From positions 1 through 47,779 of the forward strand of contig CAIMWI010000007.1 of the NCBI GenBank assembly GCA_903845215.1: a DNA stretch of 47,779 nucleotides, read 5' to 3'. The stretch is from an uncultured Rhodobacterales bacterium (GTDB taxonomy: Bacteria; Pseudomonadota; Alphaproteobacteria; Rhodobacterales; Rhodobacteraceae). Position 1 is the first letter of the stretch. The number at the start of each line of letters is the position of its first letter. The notes under the pieces are model-generated. The model made no database searches. It worked only from the letters and a program-made list of their open reading frames with translations, and had not been told where the DNA came from. Positions 34,159 to 42,841 of this stretch are shown here, piece by piece. The translations under genes were made by a program, and so were the position numbers.

Positions 34159-34539
34159 CTAGGGCTTGGGCTGGATTAAATCCCAGCGGTTGCCGAACGG
34201 ATCGCGCCACACCGCGACTGTGCCGTAAACTTCATAGCGCGGCGCCTCTTCAAACACCCCCCCCGCCGCCGTGATTTTCGCCGAATCTCGTGCAAAATCA
34301 TCGGTGTGCAAGAACAACCAGACCCGCCCGCCAGCTTGTTGGCCAATGGCCGCACGCTGCGCAGAGGTATCGGCCCGCGCAAGAACAAGGCGAAGGTTTT
34401 GGCCCGCTGGGCTAACTGTCACCCAGCGTTTGGCCCCTTGGGGGATATCTTCGGTCAAGGAAAAACCAAGGCCATCGCAAAAAAAGGCAATGGCGGCGTC
34501 ATAGTCCGCCACAAGCAGGGATAGGGCGGCAAGTCTCAT
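34159..34539 (-). CDS. VOC-family (glyoxalase/bleomycin resistance fold) protein
   Basis: This 126-residue single-domain vicinal-oxygen-chelate protein contains [26 protein letters not shown] at the N-terminus and [19 protein letters not shown] at the C-terminus, the two halves of the paired beta-alpha-beta-beta-beta fold. Members range from glyoxalases to antibiotic-binding proteins. The substrate is not evident. Its ATG overlaps the stop of the leucyl/arginyl-transferase gene (ATGA), so it is translationally coupled to that gene. Confidence 0.85.
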   Translation of the reverse strand: MRLAALSLLVADYDAAIAFFCDGLGFSLTEDIPQGAKRWVTVSPAGQNLRLVLARADTSAQRAAIGQQAGGRVWLFLHTDDFARDSAKITAAGGVFEEAPRYEVYGTVAVWRDPFGNRWDLIQPKP

Positions 34540-35366
34540 CCGATACGGGCTTGCGGAAGGGCGATATGGGCCACCTGCTCGGCGATGGGTTCAACGGACA
34601 GAGGATGCAACTGCGCGCTGTGATCGGCGGGGTCGCCCATGGGAACCCACTGCCCCCCCTTGTAAATTTCAAGCGCGGCGAAATTGGCCTTATAGCCCAT
34701 TTTGCGCGACCCCGGCACCCAATAGCCCAGATAGACGTAAGATAAGCCCGCCTCACGCGCGATGTCTATGTGGTCAAGAATGGCATAGGTGCCCAAAGAC
34801 AGATCTTGCAGACTGGGATCGTAAAAAGAATAGACCATCGACAACCCATCATCGAACACATCTGTCAGGGTTACACAGGCCAAGGGGCGACCATGCTCGC
34901 CCGGGCCTGCCGGGCGAGAGTATTCGATCACCCGCGATTTGATCGGCGTCTCTTCGATCATGGCCGAAAATTCAAACACATCCATATCCGCCATCCCGCC
35001 ATCGGCGTGACGCTCGTCCAGATAGCGGCGAAACAGCGCAAATTGGTCTTCGGTCGCCCAAGGCGACGTGGCAGCACGCCGCAGATGCTTGGCGCCTTTC
35101 AGCACACGCTTTTGCGTGCGCGAGGGGACGAAATCGGCCACCTTGATCCGCGCGGACAGGCAAGCGGAACATTCGGCACAAGAAGGTCGGTACAACACAT
35201 TCTGGCTGCGGCGGAACCCTTGCTTTGATAGCGCGTCGTTCAGTTTTTGCGCGTGTTCCCCCTGCAAGGCTGTGAACAACTTGCGCTCGAACCGGTTGTC
35301 CAGATAGGGACAAGGCTGGGGGGCTGTGACATAAAACTGGGGCGCTATGGGCAGCGTATGGCGCAT
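34536..35366 (-). CDS. bpt: aspartate/glutamate leucyltransferase (bacterial ATE family)
   Basis: Bacterial ATE relatives transfer leucine from tRNA to N-terminal Asp or Glu, marking proteins for ClpAP (N-degron pathway). The 276-residue protein has the ATE N-terminal domain with [13 protein letters not shown] (Cys19) and the cysteine cluster [16 protein letters not shown] (Cys63, Cys66, Cys69). The GNAT-like C-terminal half has [22 protein letters not shown] and [20 protein letters not shown]. The start [14 protein letters not shown] is family-like, and seven upstream codons are not. Older names are ate or arginyl-tRNA-protein transferase. It is cotranscribed with the VOC gene. Confidence 0.92.
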   Translation of the reverse strand: MRHTLPIAPQFYVTAPQPCPYLDNRFERKLFTALQGEHAQKLNDALSKQGFRRSQNVLYRPSCAECSACLSARIKVADFVPSRTQKRVLKGAKHLRRAATSPWATEDQFALFRRYLDERHADGGMADMDVFEFSAMIEETPIKSRVIEYSRPAGPGEHGRPLACVTLTDVFDDGLSMVYSFYDPSLQDLSLGTYAILDHIDIAREAGLSYVYLGYWVPGSRKMGYKANFAALEIYKGGQWVPMGDPADHSAQLHPLSVEPIAEQVAHIALPQARIG

Positions 35367-35587
35367 GGGGTTTTTTGACCAAATCAATTACCATTTCACG
35401 TTAGCAAGGCTAAGCGCGCGCGCCAAGGGTCTTGTTACGTTGCTGACACACAAGCACAGTGCAAACTGCGGGCCCCAAAAACCCGCCCAGTCCCAATTTT
35501 TTTCTGAAACTTGCGTGGAAATTCCCATTTTGGCAACAATAGTTCAATTTATCCCGCGCGCACGACATTTTTCATGTCGATTTGCGG

Positions 35588-35616
35588 TTGACGCCCCCCT
35601 GCCCCAACCCTAGTGT
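35588..35616 (+). promoter_or_regulatory. candidate promoter of the ilvI leader
   Basis: TTGACG (35588-35593) and TAGTGT (35611-35616) are 17 bases apart. The first is a near-perfect -35. The second is a weak -10. Transcription would start near 35622-35624, only a few bases before the uORF ATG. The dyad at 35563-35579 directly upstream could be an operator. Confidence 0.45.
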
Positions 35617-35626
35617 CCGCGCCGAT

Positions 35627-35749
35627 ATGATGAAAACCGATGGGGCTTCCCCCTCAATCCGGCAGGCCCAAGGCGCAATCGCCCTAGGCCGGCACTTGAG
35701 GGAACCGCCCCGCGCCCCCAGACGCTTTGGGGGCTTTTTGTTGAGATAA
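35627..35749 (+). CDS. possible leader peptide (uORF) of ilvI
   Basis: The frame has tandem ATG codons at 35627 and 35630 and ends with TAA at 35747-35749. It encodes 40 residues (MMKTDGASPS start, FGGFLLR end). It runs through the terminator hairpin, so ribosome movement could affect termination. It is not rich in Leu, Ile or Val, unlike classic ilv leader peptides. No ribosome-binding site is seen, and with the predicted transcription start it would be nearly leaderless. Coding status is uncertain. Confidence 0.35.
   Translation: MMKTDGASPSIRQAQGAIALGRHLREPPRAPRRFGGFLLR
35714..35739 (+). terminator. leader terminator (attenuator) before ilvI
   Basis: GCCCCC (35714-35719) pairs with GGGGGC (35729-35734) and is followed by TTTTTG. 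It sits 22 bases before the ilvI ATG and downstream of the promoter candidate, so it would have to be read through. Upstream CCCTCAA and TTGAGGG (about 35652-35698) form a long stem that could be the competing structure. Confidence 0.7.
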
Positions 35750-35760
35750 AGGACCAGACG

Positions 35761-37512
35761 ATGCGACAGATGACCGGGGCAAGAATGGTGGTGCAGGCGC
35801 TGAAAGATCAGGGCGTCGAGGTGGTGTTTGGCTATCCCGGTGGGGCCGTGCTGCCAATTTATGACGAGATATTCCAGCAAAACGACATCCGCCATATTCT
35901 GGTGCGCCACGAACAAGGGGCCGTCCATATGGCCGAGGGCTATGCCCGTTCCACCGGCAAGCCGGGGGTGGCCTTGGTGACATCGGGGCCGGGGGCGACC
36001 AATGCTGTGACGGGTTTGACCGATGCTTTGATGGATTCCATCCCGATCATCGTGATTTCGGGCCAAGTGCCCACCTTTATGATCGGCACCGATGGCTTCC
36101 AAGAAGCCGACACCGTTGGCATCACCCGCCCCTGCACCAAGATGAACTGGTTGGTGAAAGACACCGCCAAACTGTCTGAAACCATCCATCAGGCCTTTCA
36201 TGTCGCAACCAAAGGCCGCCCCGGCCCGGTGCTTGTCGACATTCCCAAGGATGTGCAGTTTGCCACAGCCCTTTACACGCCCCGAGAAGAGGCCAAAACC
36301 TCGCATTACCAGCCCCGTGTGCGCGGCGATGAAGACCAGATCGCCAAGCTGGTCGACCTGATCGAAACGGCCGAACGCCCGGTGTTTTACACCGGCGGCG
36401 GTGTGATCAATTCGGGGCGCACCGCATCGGTTTTGCTGCGCGATCTGGTGGCCGAGACAGATTTTCCCATCACCTCGACCCTTATGGGGCTTGGGTCTTA
36501 TCCGGCTTCAGGCAAGAATTGGCTTGGCATGTTGGGGATGCACGGGCTGTACGAGGCGAATCTGGCCATGCACGGCTGCGATGTAATGATCAACATCGGC
36601 GCGCGCTTTGATGACCGTATCACGGGGCGGATCAAAGATTTCAGCCCGCATTCCAAAAAGGCGCATATTGATATCGACCCCTCGTCCATCAACAAGGTGG
36701 TGCGGGTTGATGTGGGTATTGTTGGCGATGTGACGCTGGTTTTGGAAGAGGTGCTGCGCCAATGGCGCGCGCGCGGATCAAAGACCAACCGCGCCGCCCT
36801 GCCCAAATGGTGGGCGCAGATTGCCGAATGGCGCGCGGTCAAGTGCTTGACCTACAAGAACTCTTCCACCGTCATCAAGCCGCAACACGCGCTGGAACGG
36901 CTAGAGGCGCTGACCAAGGGCATGGACCGGTATATCACCACCGAAGTCGGCCAGCACCAGATGTGGGCCGCACAGTTTCTTGGGTTCGAAGACCCGCACC
37001 GCTGGATGACCTCGGGCGGGTTGGGGACAATGGGCTACGGCCTGCCCGCCAGCATTGGCGTGCAAGTGGCCCACCCCGACGCCTTGGTGATCAACGTGGC
37101 CGGCGAGGCAAGCTGGCTGATGAACATGCAAGAAATGGGCACCGCGATGCAATTTCGCGCACCTGTCAAGCAGTTCATCTTGAACAACGAACGTCTGGGC
37201 ATGGTGCGCCAGTGGCAAGAATTGCTGCACGGCGAGCGCTATTCCAGCAGTTGGTCTGAATCCCTGCCCGACTTTGTGAAACTCGCCGAAGCCTTTGGTT
37301 GCAAGGGCATTCGCATCGACGACCCAGCCGATCTGGACGAGGCGATCAAGGAAATGCTGGCCTATAATGGGCCGGTGATTTTTGATTGCCGCGTGGAAAA
37401 GCACGAAAACTGCTTCCCCATGATCCCGTCAGGCAAGCCACACAACGAAATGCTGCTGGGCGATGCGGATACGCAGGGCGTTATCGGGTCTAAGGGCGCG
37501 GTTCTGGTCTGA
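35761..37512 (+). CDS. ilvI: acetolactate synthase, large (catalytic) subunit
   Basis: AHAS condenses two pyruvates, or pyruvate and 2-ketobutyrate, as the first common step to valine, leucine and isoleucine. It uses thiamine diphosphate, FAD and Mg. The 583-residue protein has FGYPGGAVLPIYDEI, the catalytic Glu51 in RHEQGAVHMAEGYAR and FAD-region GARFDDRITG. The ThDP motif AGEASWLMNMQEMG has Glu449 where most homologues have Asp, with the chain ending in FILNN. I recall GEAS as normal in Rhodobacterales. The ribosome-binding site AAAGGA lies before the ATG. ilvN follows after 69 bases. Confidence 0.95.
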   Translation: MRQMTGARMVVQALKDQGVEVVFGYPGGAVLPIYDEIFQQNDIRHILVRHEQGAVHMAEGYARSTGKPGVALVTSGPGATNAVTGLTDALMDSIPIIVISGQVPTFMIGTDGFQEADTVGITRPCTKMNWLVKDTAKLSETIHQAFHVATKGRPGPVLVDIPKDVQFATALYTPREEAKTSHYQPRVRGDEDQIAKLVDLIETAERPVFYTGGGVINSGRTASVLLRDLVAETDFPITSTLMGLGSYPASGKNWLGMLGMHGLYEANLAMHGCDVMINIGARFDDRITGRIKDFSPHSKKAHIDIDPSSINKVVRVDVGIVGDVTLVLEEVLRQWRARGSKTNRAALPKWWAQIAEWRAVKCLTYKNSSTVIKPQHALERLEALTKGMDRYITTEVGQHQMWAAQFLGFEDPHRWMTSGGLGTMGYGLPASIGVQVAHPDALVINVAGEASWLMNMQEMGTAMQFRAPVKQFILNNERLGMVRQWQELLHGERYSSSWSESLPDFVKLAEAFGCKGIRIDDPADLDEAIKEMLAYNGPVIFDCRVEKHENCFPMIPSGKPHNEMLLGDADTQGVIGSKGAVLV

Positions 37513-37521
37513 TGCGGCGAC

Positions 37522-37542
37522 GCGGGGGTTTCACACCCCCGC
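37522..37542 (+). other. hairpin between ilvI and ilvN
   Basis: GCGGGGGT (37522-37529) pairs with ACCCCCGC (37535-37542) across 5 bases and is followed directly by the recurring element copy D. There is no T-run, so it probably stabilises or partly terminates the ilvI message. Confidence 0.5.
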
Positions 37543-37581
37543 CCCCCGTGGGATATTTATACAAGTATGAAAGGGGCGAAG
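37543..37581 (+). repeat. intergenic element copy D (before ilvN)
   Basis: CCCCCGTGGGATATTT is followed by 8 bases and ATGAAAGG, then GGCGAAG and the ilvN ATG. The GAAAGGGG part forms the ilvN ribosome-binding site, so the element has a direct role in translation here. Confidence 0.75.
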
Positions 37582-38142
37582 ATGAGCGCTCTCAATATCA
37601 AAAAAGGCTCTACCAGCCATTCGGCTTATGAGTTGCGCGACCCGAACGGCGATTTGATTGAAAGCCACACGCTGGCCGTGTTGGTGGACAATGAAAGCGG
37701 CGTTTTGGCGCGGGTGATCGGGTTGTTTTCGGGGCGGGGCTATAACATCGACAGCCTGACCGTGGCCGAGGTGGACCACGAAGGCCATCTAAGCCGCATC
37801 ACCGTGGTAACGCGCGGCACGCCGCAAGTGATCGCCCAGATCAAGGCGCAGCTTGACCGGTTGGTACCCGTGCATGAAGTGCATGATTTGACGGCGGAAG
37901 GCCCCAGTGTTCAACGCGAGTTGGCGCTGTTCAAAGTGTCTGGCAAGGGTGAGGCACGGATCGAAGCGCTGCGTTTGGCCGAGATTTTTCGCGCGAATGT
38001 GGTGGATTCCACCTTGGAAAGCTTTGTGTTTGAAATGACGGGCACGCCCGAGAAGATCGACGCTTTTGCCGATTTGATGCGGCCTTTGGGGCTGCGTGAA
38101 ATCGCGCGCACCGGTGTCGCGGCCCTGTCGCGGGGGGCTTAA
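37582..38142 (+). CDS. ilvN: acetolactate synthase, small (regulatory) subunit
   Basis: The small subunit activates AHAS and gives valine feedback inhibition. The 186-residue protein has an N-terminal ACT domain (HTLAVLVDNESGVLARVIGLFSGRGYNIDSL, positions about 28-58) and the C-terminal domain with RELALFKVSG and FEMTGTPEKIDAFADLMRPLGLREIARTG. The start MSALNIKKGS follows AAGGGGCGAAG. An ATG five codons upstream lies inside the repeat element and is less likely. The same protein is called ilvH in some annotations. Confidence 0.95.
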   Translation: MSALNIKKGSTSHSAYELRDPNGDLIESHTLAVLVDNESGVLARVIGLFSGRGYNIDSLTVAEVDHEGHLSRITVVTRGTPQVIAQIKAQLDRLVPVHEVHDLTAEGPSVQRELALFKVSGKGEARIEALRLAEIFRANVVDSTLESFVFEMTGTPEKIDAFADLMRPLGLREIARTGVAALSRGA

Positions 38143-38146
38143 CGGC

Positions 38147-38169
38147 GGGGGCTTGCCCCCCCCCATTTT
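38147..38169. terminator. possible terminator between ilvN and ccmH
   Basis: GGGGGC (38147-38152) and GCCCCC (38155-38160) form a GC stem with a very short loop, followed by C-run and ATTTTAA. It lies in the 25-base convergent spacer. Confidence 0.45.
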
Positions 38170-38629
38170 AACTTGGCAGATCGTCCAACAGCGCTTTGAC
38201 GCGGGCCTGATCTTCGGCCGAAAGCTCTGCCATCTCTGCGGAACGCGCGCGACGACGCGTGACAGATAATGCCAGCCAAGCGCCTGCCAGCAAGGCCGCA
38301 GGGCCCGCCCCCCACAGGATCAAATTTGTCCCTTGGGTGGTCGGGTTTAACAAAACAAATTCGCCGTAGCGCGCCACGATATAGGCCAAGGCCTGATCGT
38401 CGGTGTCGCCTGCCGTCAGGCGATCGCGCAGGAGCACACGCAGATCATGCGCCAGATCGGCATCGGAATCGTCAATGTTTTCATTGCGGCAGACCAGACA
38501 CCGTAAGCTTTGCGATAAAGCGCGCGCGCGCGATTCCAAAGCAGGATCGGCCAGCATTTCATTGGGGCGCACGGCCAAGGCTGGGGTGGCCAGCAGCGCA
38601 AAAGCCAAAATGGCGGCAAGAGGCTTCAT
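38168..38629 (-). CDS. ccmH: cytochrome c maturation protein CcmH (CycL)
   Basis: CcmH keeps apocytochrome c cysteines reduced for heme attachment in the periplasm. The 153-residue protein has a signal peptide (MKPLAAILAFALLATPALA), the redox motif LRCLVCRNENIDDS (Cys44, Cys47) and LAYIVARYGEFVLLNP. One C-terminal membrane segment follows (NLILWGAGPAALLAGAWLALSV). Its ATG overlaps the ccmF stop (ATGA). ccmI, which often follows, is not present. Confidence 0.94.
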   Translation of the reverse strand: MKPLAAILAFALLATPALAVRPNEMLADPALESRARALSQSLRCLVCRNENIDDSDADLAHDLRVLLRDRLTAGDTDDQALAYIVARYGEFVLLNPTTQGTNLILWGAGPAALLAGAWLALSVTRRRARSAEMAELSAEDQARVKALLDDLPS

Positions 38630-40599
38630 TCTGCGGCGACCGCAACCGTCGATGTCCGCTGCGCCCCCGCCGCGATGCGATACCGTCGGTCAGACAGGCT
38701 AAGCATCCCGCCCAAAGCCATCATCAACCCGCCCAGCCACAGCCACAAGGCAAAGGGTTTCAGATACGATCGCACCGCATAGCCGCCACCTTCTTGCGGG
38801 TCGCCCACCACCAAGTATATGTCACCAAAGATGCCAGGCCTGATGGCCGCCTCGGTCGTGGCCATGCCGGCTATGGGATAGGTGCGTTTGGCTGGATGCA
38901 GCACCGCCACCTCTGCTTCGCCTTTGGTCACGCGCATTTCGGCCACTTCGGCCGTGTAGTTTGGCCCCTTTTGTTCCGACATGCCGACCAGTTGCACCTG
39001 ATAGGGCCCAAGGTCAAAACTTTCGCCCACTTGAACCACGCGAATATCTTCAACCGCCCAAGTCGTCAGCGACACAATGCCAAAGATCGCCACGCCAAAT
39101 CCCGCATGCGCCATAGCACGGCCCCAATCGGCACGGGGCAGTCGGGTTAAACGACCCAGCCTTGCACCAACCGAACCGCGCCCGCACTTTTGCAGCAGAT
39201 CAACCCCAACCCCCGCCACCAGCCAGACGGCCAGCGCCACGCCCAAGGGCCCAAGGGTAGAAACGCCCCCCGTCACAGCATAAGCCAGCAAAGCAGCCGC
39301 CCCGGTTAGGGCCAAGGCCCCCGCAAAAGGTTTCATTGCGCGGCCCAGTTCAGCCCGTTTCCAAGGCAAAACCGCGCCAATCGGCAGAACAATCGCCAAG
39401 CCGATCGCAAAAGGCATAAAGGCCGCGTTGAAAAAAGGCGCGCCGACCGACAGCGCGCGGTTCCATAAAATCTCGGCCACCAAGGGCCAGATCGTGCCGA
39501 TAAACACCACAAAACACGATACGGTCAGCAAAAGGTTGTTCACCACCAACCCCGTCTCGCGGCTTACCATGGAAAAGACACCCTTCGCCTCTAAGGCGCC
39601 CGCACGCAGGGCAAACAGCGTCAGTGCCCCCCCAACAAAGACCGCAAGGATCGCCAGAACAAACATCCCCCGCGTCGGATCGGAAGCAAAAGCATGAACC
39701 GACGTGATCACCCCCGAGCGCACGATAAAAGTGCCCACCAGCGAAAAGCCAAAGGCCAAAATCGCCAAAAGAATGGTCCAAGCCTTCAGGCTTTCGCGCT
39801 TTTCCACAACGATGGCCGAATGAAGCAGCGCCGTCGCAATCAGCCAAGGCATGAAACTGGCGTTTTCGACCGGATCCCAAAACCAAAACCCGCCCCAACC
39901 CAACTCGTAATAGGCCCAAAGCGATCCCATCGTGATGCCAATGGTCAAAAACAGCCAGGCAGCCAGTGTCCAGGGCCGCACCCAGCGGCCCCAGGCGGCA
40001 TCAACCCGCCCCTCGATCAAGGCTGCCACGGCAAAGGCAAAGGCCATCGAAAGCCCCACATAGCCCAGATACAAAAACGGCGGGTGAAAGGCCAAACCCG
40101 GATCTTGCAGCAGGGGGTTCAAATCATGCCCGTTCATCGGGGGAGAGGCCAGCCGCAAGAAAGGGTTGGATGTCCACAGCATCAGGGCCAAAAACGCCGC
40201 CCCAATGGCACCCTGCACCGACAAAACCCGCGCTTTTAGGCGGGCGGGCAACTGGCTGCCAAACCAATGCGCCAAGGCACCATAGAAGCTAAGGGCCAAG
40301 ACCCACAGCAACAACGAGCCTTCATGATTGCCCCAAACCCCCGCCACTTTGTAAAGCATGGGTTTTAGCGTGTGAGAATTGTTCACCACCAGTCGCAAGC
40401 TGAAATCACTGGTCACGAAGGCATAGGTCAAAGCGCCAAAGCTGATAGCGACCAGAAAGAATTGAGAGGTGGCCGCCGGGCCAGCCAGCGCCATCAAAAC
40501 CCGATCACCGCGCTGCGCCCCTACCATCGGCACGATGGCCTGAAGGGTTGCGATGACAAAGGCAAGGATCAGGGCGTAGTGGCCAAGCTCGACGATCAT
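38626..40599 (-). CDS. ccmF: cytochrome c heme lyase subunit CcmF
   Basis: CcmF receives heme from CcmE and attaches it to apocytochrome c. The 657-residue polytopic protein has the WWD heme-handling motif region (LWAYYELGWGGFWFWDPVENASFMPW, about residues 225-250). The N-terminal part starts MIVELGHYALILAFVIATLQA, with VWGNHEGSLLLWVLALSF after it. A periplasmic C-terminal domain is followed by a last membrane helix. The start at 40599 follows AAAGGACAG. The frame stays open 173 codons upstream into the arginase gene, which is not real extension. It is cotranscribed with ccmH. ccmE is not in the window. Confidence 0.95.
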   Translation of the reverse strand: MIVELGHYALILAFVIATLQAIVPMVGAQRGDRVLMALAGPAATSQFFLVAISFGALTYAFVTSDFSLRLVVNNSHTLKPMLYKVAGVWGNHEGSLLLWVLALSFYGALAHWFGSQLPARLKARVLSVQGAIGAAFLALMLWTSNPFLRLASPPMNGHDLNPLLQDPGLAFHPPFLYLGYVGLSMAFAFAVAALIEGRVDAAWGRWVRPWTLAAWLFLTIGITMGSLWAYYELGWGGFWFWDPVENASFMPWLIATALLHSAIVVEKRESLKAWTILLAILAFGFSLVGTFIVRSGVITSVHAFASDPTRGMFVLAILAVFVGGALTLFALRAGALEAKGVFSMVSRETGLVVNNLLLTVSCFVVFIGTIWPLVAEILWNRALSVGAPFFNAAFMPFAIGLAIVLPIGAVLPWKRAELGRAMKPFAGALALTGAAALLAYAVTGGVSTLGPLGVALAVWLVAGVGVDLLQKCGRGSVGARLGRLTRLPRADWGRAMAHAGFGVAIFGIVSLTTWAVEDIRVVQVGESFDLGPYQVQLVGMSEQKGPNYTAEVAEMRVTKGEAEVAVLHPAKRTYPIAGMATTEAAIRPGIFGDIYLVVGDPQEGGGYAVRSYLKPFALWLWLGGLMMALGGMLSLSDRRYRIAAGAQRTSTVAVAAE

Positions 40600-40776
40600 A
40601 GGCTGTCCTTTCGCGGGCGTGCTGGTGCGACCATAAGACGAAACGCGGCGCGATCCAATGGGGGCCAAGCCGATTGCGGGCCAACGCGCTAGCTTGTGAT
40701 CGCTGCGCGCTTTTGTCGTGGACCCGCCCTTGTATTGCCCGATAGTAAGGGGCAGCGATGAAAAAGGGGCAGTCCC

Positions 40777-41703
40777 ATGACACAGGTGGTTTTGATCGGC
40801 GTGCCGATGGATGCGGGGCAGCAAAGGGCAGGCTGTGTGATGGGGCCTGCGGCTTACCGCGTGGCCGGCTTGGCTGAGGCGATTGCAGGGTTGGGCCATC
40901 AGGTGGTGGATCACGGCGATCTGGCCCTGACGGGCGTGACGGCCCCTGCCGCCTGCCCCAATGCGGCGGTGCACAGCTTGGCCGATGTGGTGGCTTGGGC
41001 AAAAGCCACGCGGCACGCTGTCACAAAGACTTTGCAGACAGGGTCTTTGCCCGTGGTGCTGGGCGGCGATCACGCGCTGGCCTTGGGGTCGGTTGCAGGC
41101 GCGGCAACCTTCGCACAAAGCGCGGGTCGCCCGTTGTTTTTGCTGTGGCTAGACGCGCATTCCGATTTTCACACGCCGCTGACCACGACATCGGGCAATC
41201 TGCATGGCACGCCTGTGGCCTATGCTGCGGGGCGGTCGGGGTTTGACGCCTTTGGCGCCTTTCCAGACCCGATCCCTGCCGAGCGCATATGCCTTTACGG
41301 GATCCGCTCGGTTGATCCGGCAGAACACGCGGCCCTTTTGACCCATGCTATCGCCATCAACGATATGAGGGTTTTGGACGAATCTGGCGTGGTGGCCCCG
41401 TTGCGCGCCTTTCTGGCCAAGGTGTCTGCAGCCCAAGGCATGCTGCACCTGTCGCTGGATGTCGATTTTCTAGACCCCTCGATCGCCCCCGCCGTCGGCA
41501 CGACCGTGCCGGGGGGGGCAACCTTTCGCGAGGCGCATTTGGTGATGGAGCTTTTGCATGAAAGCGGGCTTGTGACCTCGTTGGATTTGGTCGAACTCAA
41601 CCCCTTTTTGGATGAGCGCGGCAAGACGGCGCATCTGATGGTGGATCTGGTCGGAAGCCTGATGGGCCGCAAGGTGTTTGATCGCCCCACCCGCAGCGCG
41701 TAA
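40777..41703 (+). CDS. rocF: arginase
   Basis: Arginase hydrolyses arginine to ornithine and urea with two Mn ions. In this 308-residue protein the metal ligands are His99 (GGDHAL), Asp126, His128, Asp130 ([10 protein letters not shown]), and Asp228 and Asp230 (LDVDFLDPS). The substrate loop SGNLHGTPV has His143, as in true arginases. The later motif [15 protein letters not shown] is also typical. Agmatinase or another ureohydrolase is less likely given the HGTP motif. It is divergent from ccmF and lies 121 bases before moaA with a repeat element between. Confidence 0.9.
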   Translation: MTQVVLIGVPMDAGQQRAGCVMGPAAYRVAGLAEAIAGLGHQVVDHGDLALTGVTAPAACPNAAVHSLADVVAWAKATRHAVTKTLQTGSLPVVLGGDHALALGSVAGAATFAQSAGRPLFLLWLDAHSDFHTPLTTTSGNLHGTPVAYAAGRSGFDAFGAFPDPIPAERICLYGIRSVDPAEHAALLTHAIAINDMRVLDESGVVAPLRAFLAKVSAAQGMLHLSLDVDFLDPSIAPAVGTTVPGGATFREAHLVMELLHESGLVTSLDLVELNPFLDERGKTAHLMVDLVGSLMGRKVFDRPTRSA

Positions 41704-41750
41704 AACCAAAAGTCGGCGCTGCGGCCCCAACTGGGGGTTCAGCCCCCCAA

Positions 41751-41783
41751 CCCCCCGTGGGATATTTGGGCAGCATGAAAGGT
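41751..41783 (+). repeat. intergenic element copy E (arginase-moaA spacer)
   Basis: CCCCCCGTGGGATATTT is followed by 7 bases and ATGAAAGG. A TGGGGG/CCCCCCA hairpin lies just upstream (41732-41749), the same order as copy D. The element is 42 bases before the moaA start. Confidence 0.75.
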
Positions 41784-41824
41784 GTGGGCTTTTACGCTGC
41801 AAGATTTGCGCCTATCTTGGCCAT

Positions 41825-42826
41825 ATGACAGCACCCTTGATCGACCCTTTCGCCCGCGCCATATCTTATCTGCGCGTCTCAGTCACCGACCGCTGCGATT
41901 TTCGCTGCGCCTATTGCATGACAGAGCATATGACCTTTCTGCCCAAGGCAGAGCTTTTGTCGCTAGAAGAGTTAGAGCGCCTGTGTTCCGCCTTTATCCG
42001 CATGGGGGTGCAAAAGCTGCGCATCACCGGCGGGGAACCTTTGGTGCGCAAGGGTATTATGGCATTTTTTGAAGCCATGGGTCGGCAGTTGGGAACCGGC
42101 TTGCAAGAACTAACCGTCACAACAAACGGCTCGCAACTGCGCAAATATGCGGCTGATCTGGCGGCCTGCGGGGTAAAGCGGATCAACGTGTCGTTGGATA
42201 CACTGGACGATGCGAAGTTTGCCCAAATCACCCGCTGGGGCCGCCTGCCCCAAGTGCTCGACGGGATTGCTGCGGCAAAGGAAGCCGGGCTTCAGGTGAA
42301 GATCAACGCCGTGGCGCTGAAAGGGTTTAACGAAAGCGAATTGTTCACGCTTGTGGCGTGGTGCGCCCGCGAAGGCCACGATCTGACCTTTATCGAAGTC
42401 ATGCCCATGGGCGATATGGGCGAGGCGCAGCGGGTTGACCAATACTGGCCCTTGTCAGACCTGCGTGCCCGTCTGGCAGAACGGTTTACCGTGGCAGAAT
42501 TAGACGAGCGTACCGGAGGCCCCGCCCGCTATCTTCGACTGATGGAAACCGGCCAAAAAATCGGCCTGATCACGCCCTTGACCCATAACTTCTGCGAAAG
42601 CTGCAACCGCGTGCGCATCACCTGCACCGGAGAACTGTATATGTGCCTTGGCCAAGAAGACATGGCCGACCTACGCGCCCCCCTGCGAGCGAGTGCATCG
42701 GATGCAGGGCTAGAAGCCGCCATCCGCGCCGCCATCACCCGCAAACCCAAAGGCCACGACTTTGACTATTCGCGCGCCAAAGTGGCTGGGCAGGTAAGTA
42801 GACATATGAGCCATACGGGGGGTTAA
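41825..42826 (+). CDS. moaA: GTP 3',8-cyclase, molybdenum cofactor biosynthesis
   Basis: MoaA is the radical-SAM enzyme that starts molybdopterin synthesis from GTP. The 333-residue protein has the SAM cluster motif C24-X3-C28-X2-C31 (RCDFRCAYC), [13 protein letters not shown] and a C-terminal second cluster Cys257-X2-Cys260-X13-Cys274 ([20 protein letters not shown]). It ends in the conserved Gly-Gly. The start [23 protein letters not shown] matches the family. The frame is open 49 codons upstream into the repeat element, which is excluded. No other moa gene is nearby. Confidence 0.96.
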   Translation: MTAPLIDPFARAISYLRVSVTDRCDFRCAYCMTEHMTFLPKAELLSLEELERLCSAFIRMGVQKLRITGGEPLVRKGIMAFFEAMGRQLGTGLQELTVTTNGSQLRKYAADLAACGVKRINVSLDTLDDAKFAQITRWGRLPQVLDGIAAAKEAGLQVKINAVALKGFNESELFTLVAWCAREGHDLTFIEVMPMGDMGEAQRVDQYWPLSDLRARLAERFTVAELDERTGGPARYLRLMETGQKIGLITPLTHNFCESCNRVRITCTGELYMCLGQEDMADLRAPLRASASDAGLEAAIRAAITRKPKGHDFDYSRAKVAGQVSRHMSHTGG

Positions 42827-42840
42827 GGGGATTGCCCCCC
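42817..42840. terminator. GC hairpin between moaA and the M20 gene
   Basis: GGGGGG near 42817-42822 can pair with CCCCCC near 42835-42840 around a 12-nt loop that includes the moaA stop. There is no T-run. It covers the 15-base convergent spacer and is a modest terminator candidate. Confidence 0.4.
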
Positions 42841-42841
42841 C

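Larger units (their letters stand above)
35367..35760. other. long divergent spacer: bpt / ilvI
   Basis: This 394-base gap has no gene of normal size. It holds a dyad CGACAT-TTTTC-ATGTCG (35563-35579), a promoter candidate (35588-35616), a 40-codon uORF (35627-35749) and a terminator hairpin (35714-35739), all pointing to ilvI. The part nearer bpt (35367-35560) shows no structure I could support. Confidence 0.6.

Noticed and set aside
35627..35749. Classical branched-chain amino acid leader peptide
   Set aside because: The uORF has only isolated Ile and Leu codons before the terminator, with no run. It is kept as a weak uORF, not as a classical attenuator peptide.
40600..41118. N-terminal extension of ccmF by 173 codons
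   Set aside because: The extension overlaps the arginase gene. The family start with AAAGGACAG at 40599 is clear.
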